This document shows positions 16,567 through 25,444 of a stretch of DNA of 64,000 nucleotides, piece by piece. Source of the DNA: Sphingobium quisquiliarum P25 (GTDB taxonomy: Bacteria; Pseudomonadota; Alphaproteobacteria; Sphingomonadales; Sphingomonadaceae); contig NZ_ATHO01000045.1 in assembly GCF_000445065.1 (NCBI RefSeq), forward strand, positions 1-64,000, read 5' to 3'. Numbering within the stretch: the stretch's first letter is position 1; each line of letters starts with the position of its first letter. The notes under the pieces were generated by a model. That model was not told the origin of the DNA and ran no database searches. It worked only from the letters and a program-made list of their open reading frames with translations. The position numbers and the translations under genes are program-made.

Positions 16567-17348
16567 GCGGATTGATGGGACACTCCACGAAACCGTTCAC
16601 GCTGAGCTTGTCGAAGCGCCCGGCAGAGCGGAGCGAAGCGGCTTCGCTGCCGCTCAGCTATGTCCTTCGACTTCGCTCAGGGCGAACGGTGGTCCTTGGC
16701 CTGGCGATGGCAGCCCTTGCCGCTACCCCGGCAACGGCCGGCAAGAAGCGCGATGCCGAGCGGCAATTTTTTGCCCCCACCGTCGTTGCCGCTCCTGCCG
16801 CTCCGGTGGCGAACGGGTCGATCTTTCAGGCGTCGATGGGCTACACTCCGCTCACCAGCGGCGCGCGGGCGCAGAGCGTCGGCGACATCATCACCATCGT
16901 GCTGGTCGAACGCACCCAGGCGACCAAGAGCAACAGCGCCGATACCAGCCGCAACGGCAGCATCGGCCTGACGCCGCCCAGCACCGGCCCGCTGTCAAAG
17001 CTGTTCTCCGCCAGCGATATCGGCGCGAGCGGCGATCAGGGCTTCACCGGCAAGGGCAATGCGACCCAGTCGAACGCGCTAAATGGCGAGATCACGGTGA
17101 CGGTCGCGGCGGTCTACCCCAACGGCACGATGCTGGTAAAGGGCGAGAAGGCGCTGACGCTCAACCGGGGTGACGAGTTCATCCAGATCAGCGGCCTCGT
17201 CCGCCAGGCCGACATCAGCCCGGACAACCGCATCGCCTCCACGCGGGTGGCCGACGCCAAGATCATCTACACCGGCAAGGGCGAAATCGCCCGCGCGAGC
17301 CGCCAGGGCTGGTTGCAGCGCTTCTTCTCGATGATCAGCCCCTTCTGA
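16563..17348 (+). CDS. flgH: Flagellar L-ring protein FlgH with repeat-derived N-terminus
   Basis: Outer-membrane L-ring subunit, 261 aa. The family core runs from about residue 95: SVGDIITIVLVERTQATKSNS, NGEITVTVAAVYPNGTMLVKGEKAL and VRQADISPDNRIASTRVADAKI. The GTG start overlaps the flgG stop (GTGA); an ATG at 16575 is possible. A family A repeat (16593-16689) is translated as about residues 11-43, ahead of a hydrophobic segment TVVLGLAMAALAATPATA. No lipobox cysteine is visible, though FlgH is usually a lipoprotein. How the N-terminus is processed is unclear. Confidence 0.9.
   Translation: MSGLMGHSTKPFTLSLSKRPAERSEAASLPLSYVLRLRSGRTVVLGLAMAALAATPATAGKKRDAERQFFAPTVVAAPAAPVANGSIFQASMGYTPLTSGARAQSVGDIITIVLVERTQATKSNSADTSRNGSIGLTPPSTGPLSKLFSASDIGASGDQGFTGKGNATQSNALNGEITVTVAAVYPNGTMLVKGEKALTLNRGDEFIQISGLVRQADISPDNRIASTRVADAKIIYTGKGEIARASRQGWLQRFFSMISPF
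16593..16689. repeat. Family A palindromic repeat inside flgH
   Basis: Left arm CCGTTCACGCTGAGCTTGTC and right arm starting CCTTCGACTTCGCTCAGG and ending CGAACGG. The element is within the reading frame of flgH and contains no in-frame stop. Confidence 0.85.
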
Positions 17349-18601
17349 TGGAACGGACCCAGCACATGGCCGCCTTCATTCGCTTTCTTTCATCCGTCGT
17401 CCTCGCGAAGGCGGGGACCCATCTCGCCGCAACGCGCGCCGTTGAAGGAGGCACGATCGATTCCCGCCTTCGCGGGAATGACGAAGGTGGTTTGGGCAAG
17501 CGCCGCTTCCATCACGCGATCCTCGCCCTGGCCGCGATCCTTTGCTTCGCCGCTCCCGCGCATGCCGAACGGATCAAGGACCTGGGAACGTTCCAGGGCG
17601 TGCGCCCCAACCAGCTGACCGGCTACGGCATCGTCGTCGGCCTCGCTGGCACGGGCGACGACAGCCTCGATTATGCGACGCAGGGCGTCAAAGGCATGGT
17701 TTCGCGCTTTGGCCTTACGCTGCCGCAGGGCATCAATCCCTCGCTCAAGAACGCAGCGGCGGTGCTGGTCACCGCCGACCTGCCTGCCTTCTCCAAGCCC
17801 GGCCAGCGGCTAGACGTCACCGTCTCCGCGCTCGGCAAGGCGAAGTCGCTGCGCGGCGGCACGCTGATCATGACGCCCCTGCGCGGCGCGGATAACGAGA
17901 TTTACGCCATGGCGCAGGGCAACCTTGCCGTCGGCGGCCTGGGCGTGTCCGGCGCGGACGGCAGCCAGGTTTCGGTCAACATCCCCTCGGCCGGACGCAT
18001 TCCCGGCGGCGCGACGGTCGAGCGCGCGGTCGCGACCGGCTTCGACACGGCGCCCACCCTCACCTTCAACCTTGCCGAAGCTGACCTGACCACCGCGCTG
18101 CGCGTGGCGGACGGCATCAATCGTACGTTCGGCGACAATCGCGCGCGCGCGACGGACGCCGTATCGGTGAACATCACCGCAGCGCCCGGCGCTGAAAGCC
18201 GCATCATGATGATGGGCATGATCGAGAATATCGAGATCAAGCCAGCCGACGCGCCCGCCAAGGTGATCGTCAACGCCCGCACCGGCACCGTTGTCATCAA
18301 CGGCGCGGTGAAGATCCATCCGGCGGCCGTGGCCCATGGCAAGCTGACCGTCAGCGTCAACGAAAGCCCCCGCATCGTCCAGCCCGCCCCCTTCTCCCAA
18401 GGGCGCACCGCCATGGAGCCTTCCAGCTCGATTTCGATCGATCAGGAAAAGAAACCAATGGTTAATTTTAAAGGTGGAGCATCGCTGGCCGATATAGTGA
18501 AGGCGGTGAATGCCATCGGGGCATCCCCCGCCGACATGGTCGCGATCCTGGAAGCGTTGAAGCAGGCAGGCGCGATGAAGGCTGAACTGGTGGTGTTGTG
18601 A
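17348..18601 (+). CDS. flgI: Flagellar P-ring protein FlgI with repeat-derived N-terminal extension
   Basis: Periplasmic P-ring subunit, 417 aa against a usual length near 365. The mature protein starts at about residue 75 with ERIKDLGTFQGVRPNQL followed by YGIVVGLAGTGD; KGGASLADIVKAVNAIGASP near the end is typical. The true signal peptide appears to be RRFHHAILALAAILCFAAPAHA. It is preceded by about 50 extra residues, most of them encoded by a palindromic repeat (17396-17483). The ATG overlaps the flgH stop (TGATG). Nearer alternative starts are not obvious. Confidence 0.92.
   Translation: MERTQHMAAFIRFLSSVVLAKAGTHLAATRAVEGGTIDSRLRGNDEGGLGKRRFHHAILALAAILCFAAPAHAERIKDLGTFQGVRPNQLTGYGIVVGLAGTGDDSLDYATQGVKGMVSRFGLTLPQGINPSLKNAAAVLVTADLPAFSKPGQRLDVTVSALGKAKSLRGGTLIMTPLRGADNEIYAMAQGNLAVGGLGVSGADGSQVSVNIPSAGRIPGGATVERAVATGFDTAPTLTFNLAEADLTTALRVADGINRTFGDNRARATDAVSVNITAAPGAESRIMMMGMIENIEIKPADAPAKVIVNARTGTVVINGAVKIHPAAVAHGKLTVSVNESPRIVQPAPFSQGRTAMEPSSSISIDQEKKPMVNFKGGASLADIVKAVNAIGASPADMVAILEALKQAGAMKAELVVL
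17396..17483. repeat. Family B palindromic repeat inside flgI
   Basis: Left arm GTCCTCGCGAAGGCGGGGAC (17399-17418), right arm GATTCCCGCCTTCGCGGGAA followed by TGACGA (17458-17483), forming an imperfect inverted pair. It is translated in frame as part of the FlgI N-terminus. Confidence 0.8.
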
Positions 18602-18912
18602 TGCAGATTTCAGGGGTTACAGCAGGGCCGCAGCCCGCCGGAGCGGCGCAGAAGGCGCAGCTTGAAAAGGCCGCGAAGCAGTTCGAGGCGATTTTCCTGC
18701 GCCAGATGATCGGCACCATGCGCCAGTCAGGCATGGGCGAAGGCCTGCTGGATTCCAGCGCCAGCGACCAGTTCCGCGACATGGCCGATGCGCGCACCGC
18801 CGACAGCATGGCGGAAAAAGGCACGCTGGGCATCGCGGAAATGCTGCTGCGCCAATATGAAAGCCGCGTTCCGGCTGCTTCGGCCACGCCCGCGCAGGAC
18901 AAGAGCGCGTGA
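18601..18912 (+). CDS. flgJ: FlgJ-type rod-binding protein, N-terminal domain only
   Basis: Rod-capping scaffold, 103 aa. The rod-binding domain is visible as LEKAAKQFEAIFLRQMIGTMRQS and MAEKGTLGIAEMLLRQYE. The C-terminal glucosaminidase domain of enterobacterial FlgJ is absent, as known in many alphaproteobacteria, so a separate enzyme must open the cell wall. The ATG overlaps the flgI stop (TGATG). Confidence 0.88.
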   Translation: MQISGVTAGPQPAGAAQKAQLEKAAKQFEAIFLRQMIGTMRQSGMGEGLLDSSASDQFRDMADARTADSMAEKGTLGIAEMLLRQYESRVPAASATPAQDKSA

Positions 18913-20246
18913 GCGACCTTTTCATCATCGGCGCTTCGGGCACCCGCGCCTACCGGCAGGCGATGGCGGCGATTTCAGAGAATATCGCCAACGCCAGCAC
19001 CGAAGGCTATTCGCGCCGATCGCTGACGACGATCGAGTCGGGCTCCTCCACCGCGACGATGTCCACTTACATCCCGCGCGCCAATTTCGGCGGGACCGAG
19101 GTGAAAGGCGTCAATCGCGCCGCCGACCCCTATCTGGACGCGGCGGTGCGCTACACCGGCACGGCGCTCAGCAATTCGACCGCACGGCTGCGGTGGATGA
19201 CCGATCTGGAAGGCGCGCTCAACGATACCGACACTGGCGTCGGCAAGCTGATGACGGCGATGTTCCAGAATTTCGAGAAGCTGGCCGCCAGCCCCAGCGA
19301 CACGTCGCTGCGCGTGACGGCGCTGGACAGCGTCAGCCGCGTCGCCGAAGCGTTTCAGCGCACGTCCGCCGACCTCGCTCAGGTATCGAGCGGCATCGCC
19401 ACCGAAGCGTCGGCGTCGGTCGAAACCATCAACCGTTCGCTGTCCCAGCTTGCGGACATCAACAACAGCCTGCTGCGGGCACAGCCGGGAACATCGGCCT
19501 ATGCGCAACTGCTGGATAGCCGCGACGCCGCGCTGAACACCCTTTCGGCCAATCTGAACGTCGATATCAGCTTCGGCGCGCATGACGTGGCGACGATCAG
19601 CTATAACGGCACCACCATCGTGCAGGGCCAGAATGCCACGTCCCTGGCGCTGACCGTCAATGGCAACGGGACAATGGCGCTGGCCACCAGCGGCGGGGCG
19701 GCGCTTGCGGCCCCCTCCAACGGCACGCTGGGCGGCCTCTTCTCCGCCGCCAACACGACCGCGCAGCGCCGCACCAGCCTGGACACGCTGGCCCAGCAAT
19801 TCGTGGCGAACATGAACGCCTGGCATGCGCAGGGCCTGACGAACGCCAATGCGGCGGGCGCGCCCCTGCTGTCCTATGGCGGAGGCGCGGCAAGCGTGAC
19901 CGCGCTCATCACCGATCCCGCCGCTCTGGCCGCCAAGTCGGCCGATGGCACGCTGAATGGCAATCTGCTGACCGTTTCGACGGTGCTGCGGGGCAATGGC
20001 AGCGCCGAACAGGGCTGGACATCGATCATCGCGACGCAGGCCAATCTGCTTGCCTCCATCAAGGCGGAATATACGACCGCCCAGGGCCGCAGCGACCAGG
20101 CGATAGCCGCCCGCGAGGCGGTGAGCGGCGTCGACCTCGACATGGAGGCGGCGGAACTGCTGCGGCTGCAACAGGCCTATTCAGGTTCCGCGAAAATCCT
20201 TCAGGTGGCGAAGGAGACCGTCGACGCCATCCTGCAAATCATCTGA
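18909..20246 (+). CDS. flgK: Flagellar hook-associated protein FlgK
   Basis: First hook-filament junction protein, 445 aa. N-terminal GASGTRAYRQAMAAISENIANASTEGYSRRS and C-terminal GVDLDMEAAELLRLQQAYSGSAKILQVAKETVDAIL are characteristic. The start is GTG, overlapping the flgJ stop (GTGA). Confidence 0.93.
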   Translation: MSDLFIIGASGTRAYRQAMAAISENIANASTEGYSRRSLTTIESGSSTATMSTYIPRANFGGTEVKGVNRAADPYLDAAVRYTGTALSNSTARLRWMTDLEGALNDTDTGVGKLMTAMFQNFEKLAASPSDTSLRVTALDSVSRVAEAFQRTSADLAQVSSGIATEASASVETINRSLSQLADINNSLLRAQPGTSAYAQLLDSRDAALNTLSANLNVDISFGAHDVATISYNGTTIVQGQNATSLALTVNGNGTMALATSGGAALAAPSNGTLGGLFSAANTTAQRRTSLDTLAQQFVANMNAWHAQGLTNANAAGAPLLSYGGGAASVTALITDPAALAAKSADGTLNGNLLTVSTVLRGNGSAEQGWTSIIATQANLLASIKAEYTTAQGRSDQAIAAREAVSGVDLDMEAAELLRLQQAYSGSAKILQVAKETVDAILQII

Positions 20247-20258
20247 AAGGGCTGACCC

Positions 20259-21104
20259 ATGGTAGGCATCACCAACAAGACGCTGATCGCCGAAATCCGC
20301 CGGCAGCAGCAGCTTTCCCAGGCCATTGTCGAAGGGCAGACCGCTATTTCGACCGGCGTCACCCTGACGAAGCCATCGGACAATGCGCTCGCCTGGGTGC
20401 AGGTGTCGGAAATCGGCAAGGCGCAGGCGCAGCAGTCCGCCTGGCAGGCCAATGTCAGCTACGGCACGAGCCGCGCCGCCAATGCGGAAGCCAATCTGGA
20501 AGAGATCAACAATCTGCTCGTCCGGGCGCAGGAACTGGTGACAAAGGCCCGCAACGGATCGCTCAACGATACGAACCGCGCCGCGATCGTCGAGGAAATA
20601 AAGACGATCCGCACGAGCGTCGCTTCCATGCTGAACCAGACGGACTATCAGGGCGTGCCCATATTCGACGATACGCAGAGCGTGCTCGTCCCCGTCAGCC
20701 GTGGCCTCAACCTTGCCGTGACCGGCACCCGGCAGGAAGTGTCCGAGGGGATCGATGTCGGCGGGACACCGATGTCGCTGGACGATATTCTGGGCCAGAG
20801 CGTGGCGGCGCTGCAAAGCGGGACCGATGCGGACCTTGCATCCGCGCTCGAAAGCATCAAGGCTGGGCAGGGCCACATCACCATCGAGCAGGCCAAGCAG
20901 GGCGTGCGGGGCGACCGGCTTGACGTGGTGAGCGAGCGCCTGACCAGCGTCGACCTGGACCTGACGGAACGGCGGCAGGGTCTGGAATCAACGGACCTCG
21001 CCGAAGTCATCTCTTCGGTGAAAAGCAAGCTGCTCCAGCTCGAAGCCGCGCAGTCGGCCTTCGCGCGCATTAACCAGCAGACGCTGTTCGACCTGATCCG
21101 CTAA
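20259..21104 (+). CDS. flgL: Flagellar hook-associated protein FlgL
   Basis: Second hook-filament junction protein, a flagellin homologue, 281 aa. N-terminal AIVEGQTAISTGVTLTKPSDNALAWVQ and C-terminal SKLLQLEAAQSAFARINQQTLFDLIR fit FlgL. AAAGGG precedes the ATG. It is the last gene of the flgB operon; about 220 nt without a gene follow. Confidence 0.9.
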   Translation: MVGITNKTLIAEIRRQQQLSQAIVEGQTAISTGVTLTKPSDNALAWVQVSEIGKAQAQQSAWQANVSYGTSRAANAEANLEEINNLLVRAQELVTKARNGSLNDTNRAAIVEEIKTIRTSVASMLNQTDYQGVPIFDDTQSVLVPVSRGLNLAVTGTRQEVSEGIDVGGTPMSLDDILGQSVAALQSGTDADLASALESIKAGQGHITIEQAKQGVRGDRLDVVSERLTSVDLDLTERRQGLESTDLAEVISSVKSKLLQLEAAQSAFARINQQTLFDLIR

Positions 21105-21130
21105 ACTTCGTAAAGTATGAACCGCGCCGC

Positions 21131-21150
21131 GCTCCTGCGGAGGCAGGAGC
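21131..21150. repeat. Short family C palindrome after flgL
   Basis: GCTCCTGCGGAGGCAGGAGC is an inverted repeat with 8-bp arms. Similar CTCCTGC/GCAGGAG palindromes occur at 42973-42990, 47288-47309 and 52627-52688. It may act as an RNA hairpin at the 3' end of the flgB operon. Confidence 0.6.
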
Positions 21151-21228
21151 CTGGTCCGATGCGCAGAACTGGGCTGCGCGCGTCATCCTTACAGCGCAAG
21201 CGGACCGGACAACAAAATTCCGCCGTCC

Positions 21229-21255
21229 TAAACCTCCCGATAACCAATCCGTATT
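21229..21255 (+). promoter_or_regulatory. Possible sigma-28 promoter of motAB
   Basis: TAAA at 21229-21232 and TCCGTATT at 21248-21255 are 15 nt apart. The -35 half is good, but the -10 half matches GCCGATAA only in its CCG core, so the call is tentative. It lies about 70 nt before the motA ATG. Confidence 0.4.
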
Positions 21256-21324
21256 AACCATCTGACGAAAGCGCTGCGGCGCTGCCGGATGCAAGCCCAC
21301 GGGCGGAATTTTTCAGGGGTACTC

Positions 21325-22188
21325 ATGTTCGCAATCATCGGCCTGGTCGTGCTGCTCGCCATGGTGTTCGGCGGCTTCATCTTCACCGGCGGCGACATCG
21401 GCCCTGTCCTTCACGCCCTGCCGCACGAAATGATCATCATCGGCGGCGCGGCCGTCGGCGCGCTCATCATCGGCAATTCGGGCGCGGACCTGAAGGCGCT
21501 GGGTGGCGGGCTGGCCAAGGTGTTCAAGGGGCCGAAATACAAGAAGCAGGATTTTCTCGACTGCATCTTCCTCGTCTCGCGCCTGATGAAGACGCTGCGG
21601 GTGGAAGGTCCGGTGGCGCTGGAACCGCATATCGAGGACCCCGCCAGTTCCACCATCTTTTCCGAATATCCGCGCCTGATGGCTGACAAGACGCTGATCC
21701 ACCTGATCAGCGATACGCTGCGTCTGGTGGTCGTCTCCTCCGGCACGCTCGATCCCCATGCGGTTGAGGAAGTCATGGATAATGCGCTCAAGACGCACCA
21801 TCATGAAGCGCTGAAGCCCGCCGACAATCTGCAAGGGCTGGCGGATGCGCTTCCCGCGCTCGGCATCGTCGCGGCGGTTCTGGGCGTGGTGAAGACCATG
21901 GGCTCGATCGACCAGCCGCCCGCGGTGCTGGGCGGCATGATCGGTTCGGCGCTGGTCGGCACCTTCCTGGGCGTGCTGCTCGCCTATGGCATGGTCAATC
22001 CCTTCGCCAACCGCTGCCGCGCGGTGATCGAGGCGGACGGGTCCATGTATCATGTCGTGAAGCAGATCATCATCGCCTCGCTGCACGGCCATCCGCAGCC
22101 GCTGGTGATCGAAGCGGCGCGCTCCAGCCTCACCCACGCGAATCAGCCGGCCTTTGCCGAAGTGTTCGACGGCATGCGGGGCAAATAA
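21325..22188 (+). CDS. motA: Flagellar motor stator protein MotA
   Basis: Proton-channel stator subunit, 287 aa, four membrane helices: FAIIGLVVLLAMVFGGFIFTG, MIIIGGAAVGALIIG, LADALPALGIVAAVLGVVKTM and MIGSALVGTFLGVLLAYGMV. The cytoplasmic loop has YPRLMADKTLIHLISDTLRL. The ATG at 21325 has AGGGG 7 nt upstream; a start at 21289 would add 12 residues. motB follows after three bases. Confidence 0.93.
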   Translation: MFAIIGLVVLLAMVFGGFIFTGGDIGPVLHALPHEMIIIGGAAVGALIIGNSGADLKALGGGLAKVFKGPKYKKQDFLDCIFLVSRLMKTLRVEGPVALEPHIEDPASSTIFSEYPRLMADKTLIHLISDTLRLVVVSSGTLDPHAVEEVMDNALKTHHHEALKPADNLQGLADALPALGIVAAVLGVVKTMGSIDQPPAVLGGMIGSALVGTFLGVLLAYGMVNPFANRCRAVIEADGSMYHVVKQIIIASLHGHPQPLVIEAARSSLTHANQPAFAEVFDGMRGK

Positions 22189-22191
22189 GCC

Positions 22192-23247
22192 ATGGCGGAA
22201 AAGAAACGCGGCGGGAACGAGCCTGAACCACGGCCTATCATCGTCAAGAAGATCATCGTCGATGGCCATGGCGGCCATCATGGCGGCGCGTGGAAGGTCG
22301 CCTATGCCGACTTCGTGACGGCGATGATGGCCTTCTTCCTGCTGATGTGGCTGCTGGGCGCGACCACGGAAAAGCAGCGAAAGGGCCTGGCCGACTATTT
22401 CACGCCGACGCTGGTGGAATTGAAGATGGCTTCGGCCGGTTCAAGCGGCCTGTTCGGCGGCGACTCCATGGTTAGCAAGGAAAATTATCCGACCACCGGC
22501 GGCCAGGGCAATCTCGCCATCACCATCCCGCGTGACGCGACCGGGACCAAGGATCAGGGCGGCAAGGCCACGCGCGCCGCAGACCGCGCCAAGTTCGAAG
22601 CGGTGAAGAAGGAACTGGAGGCGCGCATGGCCCGCAAGAAGGGCCTCGACAAGCTGCGCCGCAACGTCCGCTTCACCGAAACGCGCGAGGGGCTGCGCAT
22701 CGACCTGATCGACGAAGCCAATTTCGCCATGTTCGCCATGGGCACCGATCGCCTGCTGCCCGAGGCCCGCGCCTTGGTCAGCGAAGTGGCGGGCGTCGTG
22801 CGCGGCATGCCCAATCCGCTGATCGTGCGCGGCCATACCGACGGCCTGCCCTATAGCGCGGGTCAGAGCATGAACAACTGGATGCTCTCCTCCGCCCGCG
22901 CGGAAGCCACGCGCAAGACGCTGGCGGCGAGCGGCATCGGCAACGACCGCTTCGCCCGCATAGAAGGCGTCGCCGACCGCGAACCCTTCGCCAAGGGCAA
23001 TGTCTACGATCCGCGCAACCGGCGCATGTCGATCATCCTGGGCTGGACCCATGGCGGCGGTTCCGGCACGGACGATGAGGCGCTGGACGAGGAGACCAAG
23101 GCGGCCATCCGCGAACGGGACGATCCGAAGACGGTGGCGCGAACCGAAGCCACCAAGATCGACATGGGCGGCACGGGCCTTCCCTCCGGCGTGGAACTGA
23201 TCAACCCGGCAGCGGCGGGAACGTCGAGCAAGCCGGGCAAGCATTGA
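22192..23247 (+). CDS. motB: Flagellar motor stator protein MotB
   Basis: Peptidoglycan-anchored stator subunit, 351 aa. The single membrane helix carries the proton-binding aspartate in WKVAYADFVTAMMAFFLLMWLLG. The OmpA-type domain (about 170-290) has RGHTDGLPYS, NWMLSSARAEATRKTL and NRRMSIILGW. The N-terminus is basic with a His/Gly-rich stretch. It pairs with motA. Confidence 0.95.
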   Translation: MAEKKRGGNEPEPRPIIVKKIIVDGHGGHHGGAWKVAYADFVTAMMAFFLLMWLLGATTEKQRKGLADYFTPTLVELKMASAGSSGLFGGDSMVSKENYPTTGGQGNLAITIPRDATGTKDQGGKATRAADRAKFEAVKKELEARMARKKGLDKLRRNVRFTETREGLRIDLIDEANFAMFAMGTDRLLPEARALVSEVAGVVRGMPNPLIVRGHTDGLPYSAGQSMNNWMLSSARAEATRKTLAASGIGNDRFARIEGVADREPFAKGNVYDPRNRRMSIILGWTHGGGSGTDDEALDEETKAAIRERDDPKTVARTEATKIDMGGTGLPSGVELINPAAAGTSSKPGKH

Positions 23248-23301
23248 TGATTTTTCGGAGGGCGCAGGGCAAGCGCTGACGGGAGGGGGCCATTCCCCTC
23301 C

Positions 23302-23347
23302 ACCGCCTTGCGGCGGTCCCCCTCCCCATCGTTGATGGGGGGATTTT
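23302..23347 (+). terminator. Terminator region after motB
   Basis: Two palindromes in series, ACCGCCTTGCGGCGGT (23302-23317) and CCCCATC-GTT-GATGGGG (23324-23340), the second followed by GGATTTT. It separates motB from the convergent histidine kinase gene and ends at that gene's stop codon. Confidence 0.5.
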
Positions 23348-24695
23348 ATGATGCGGGCAGCACCAGGCTTGCTTCCAGTCCGCCGCCGGGCCGGTTCGCG
23401 AGTTTCAGCGCGCCGCCATGCTCCGCCATGATCGCGCGCACCAGCGCGAGGCCAAGGCCTGCGCCGCCGGTCTCGCGGTTGCGCGAGCCTTCCATGCGGG
23501 TGAAGGGCTCCATCATCTCCTCCATCCGGTCTTCGGCGATCCCCGGCCCATCGTCGGCAACGGCCAGCCGGATCGCGCCATCTTCCCGCACCACCGACAC
23601 ATGCGCGCGGTCGCCATAGACGATCGCATTTTCGATGAGGTTGCGCAGCGCCCGGCGAATCTGCTGGGGTCGCACCGACGCCACGGCGCGATCGCTGTCG
23701 GCCATGGTGGCGGGCGAGCCAAGTTCGACAAAATCCTCAACCACCGCATCGGCCAGCGCGGCAAGATCGACCTTCTGCGCCGCCTCGGTGCTCCGCCCGG
23801 CGCGCGCCAGCGAGAGGATATCCTCCAGCATCCGGTTCATCTCGTCGATGGTTTGCGACATGCGGGCCCGTTCGCCTTCATCCTCCACCGATTCGGCGCG
23901 CACCCGCAGCGACGCGAGCGGCGTGCGCAGGTCATGGCCGATCGCGCCGAGCATCCGGTCCTTCTCGTCCAGCATGGCGAAGATGCGGCTGCGCATTGCG
24001 TTGAAAGCGGTGGTCAGTTGCCGCACGTCGCCGGGCCCGCGCTCCTCCACCGGGTCAGCCGATCCGGTACGCGCGAACTGTTGCGCCGACCGCGTCAACT
24101 GGCCCAGCGGTCTCGCGAGCCGCCGCCCGACCCACAATAGTGGCAGCAGCACGATGGCATAAAGGATCAGCGTCTGCCATATCAGCCATCCGCCAAAGCG
24201 CGGCGGCCGGTCGCCCATGCGCGACTGAGTGACCACCCATTTGCCGGGCGCATATTCCGCCGCCATCGTCAGCCGCGCGACTCGCGGGCCGTCACGCAGA
24301 TCGCCCATCGCGCGCATCCGCACCCGTTCCCAGCGGCGCAGCGGCATGGCGTGGTCCTGCTCGACCACCTGTACCGATCGCACAGGCAACCCGACATCGG
24401 CGAACATCACCATGGCACGGCGTTCCACATCCGGCCGATGCTCGCCCGTCAGGACCGGCGCCCTGTCAAGGAAGCGCGCGCGCGGCGGGCGGTCGCGCTC
24501 AGGCGGCTCGCCCCGGCTGTCCAGCGCATCGACGATGCGATAGACGCCCGGCGCGGTCTGCGCCGTCAGCGTCAACCGGTTACGCTCCCGCAGCAGCAGG
24601 CCGAAGTTGATCGCCTGCGCCACGAACAGCGCGATCGCAACCAGAATGATGATCTGGCCGACAAGGCTTTGCGGCCAGAGGCGGAGACGCTTCAC
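23346..24695 (-). CDS. Sensor histidine kinase (EnvZ-like architecture)
   Basis: Membrane sensor kinase, 449 aa. Helices at about 14-36 (QIIILVAIALFVAQAINFGLLL) and 175-195 flank a periplasmic domain rich in Arg and Pro. A HAMP segment, the phosphoacceptor box IGHDLRTPLASLR, and N, G1 and G2 boxes (NLIENAIVYG, ADDGPGI, GAGLGLALVRAIM) follow. The GTG start overlaps the response-regulator stop (GTGA). The signal is unknown. Confidence 0.92.
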   Translation of the reverse strand: MKRLRLWPQSLVGQIIILVAIALFVAQAINFGLLLRERNRLTLTAQTAPGVYRIVDALDSRGEPPERDRPPRARFLDRAPVLTGEHRPDVERRAMVMFADVGLPVRSVQVVEQDHAMPLRRWERVRMRAMGDLRDGPRVARLTMAAEYAPGKWVVTQSRMGDRPPRFGGWLIWQTLILYAIVLLPLLWVGRRLARPLGQLTRSAQQFARTGSADPVEERGPGDVRQLTTAFNAMRSRIFAMLDEKDRMLGAIGHDLRTPLASLRVRAESVEDEGERARMSQTIDEMNRMLEDILSLARAGRSTEAAQKVDLAALADAVVEDFVELGSPATMADSDRAVASVRPQQIRRALRNLIENAIVYGDRAHVSVVREDGAIRLAVADDGPGIAEDRMEEMMEPFTRMEGSRNRETGGAGLGLALVRAIMAEHGGALKLANRPGGGLEASLVLPAS

Positions 24696-25411
24696 AGCTT
24701 CCTCACATCAGCGGACAGCGTATAGCCGCCGCCCCATACGGTCTTGATCAGCGTCGGATTCTTGGGATCGGGCTCGATCTTCTTGCGCAGGCGGCTGATC
24801 TGATTGTCGATCGCCCGGTCGAAGGCATTGGCCTCACGCCCCTGGGTGATGTCGAGCAACTGGTCCCGGCTCAGCACCTGATTGGGCCGCGTGGCAAAGG
24901 CGAGCATGAGATTATATTCCGCCGTGGACAGCGGCAGCGCCACGCCTTCCTGATCCACCAGCACCCGCTCCTGCGTCTTCAAAAGCCAGCCCGCAAAGGC
25001 GTAGGTCGATCCGTCCGGGGCCGTCACCCGCTGGCCGCCGGTCGCCACGCGGCGGAAGATGACCTTTATGCGCGCCACCAGTTCGCGCGGCGAAAAGGGT
25101 TTCAGCACATAATCGTCCGCCCCCATCTCCAGCCCGACGATGCGGTCGGTCTCCTCCGACCTGGCGGTCAGCAGGATGACGGGAATCTCGCTCGTCTCAC
25201 GGATATGGCGGCAGAGCGACAGCCCGTCCTCCCCCGGCATCATGATGTCGAGGATCACGAGGTCGATCGCATTGGCGTTGAGCCGCACCCGCGCCTCCGC
25301 GGCGCTTTCGACGGCGGTCACGCGAAAGCCGTTGCGCGAGAGATATTGCGCCAGCGGTTCGCGGATCGAACGCTCATCGTCGACGAGCAGCAGGTGGGGT
25401 TTTTCACTCAT
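24692..25411 (-). CDS. OmpR-family response regulator
   Basis: DNA-binding response regulator, 239 aa. The receiver domain has VDDERSIREPL, phosphoacceptor LVILDIMMPGEDG and conserved Thr/Lys in LLTARSEE and YVLKPFSPREL. The C-terminal winged helix has AEYNLMLAFATRPNQVLSRDQLLDITQG and AIDNQISRLRKKIEPDPKNPTLIKTVWGGGY. It is cotranscribed with and upstream of the sensor kinase. Confidence 0.95.
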   Translation of the reverse strand: MSEKPHLLLVDDERSIREPLAQYLSRNGFRVTAVESAAEARVRLNANAIDLVILDIMMPGEDGLSLCRHIRETSEIPVILLTARSEETDRIVGLEMGADDYVLKPFSPRELVARIKVIFRRVATGGQRVTAPDGSTYAFAGWLLKTQERVLVDQEGVALPLSTAEYNLMLAFATRPNQVLSRDQLLDITQGREANAFDRAIDNQISRLRKKIEPDPKNPTLIKTVWGGGYTLSADVRKL

Positions 25412-25444
25412 GGGGGATATCTGTCATGACTATCTGCGGGTTGG

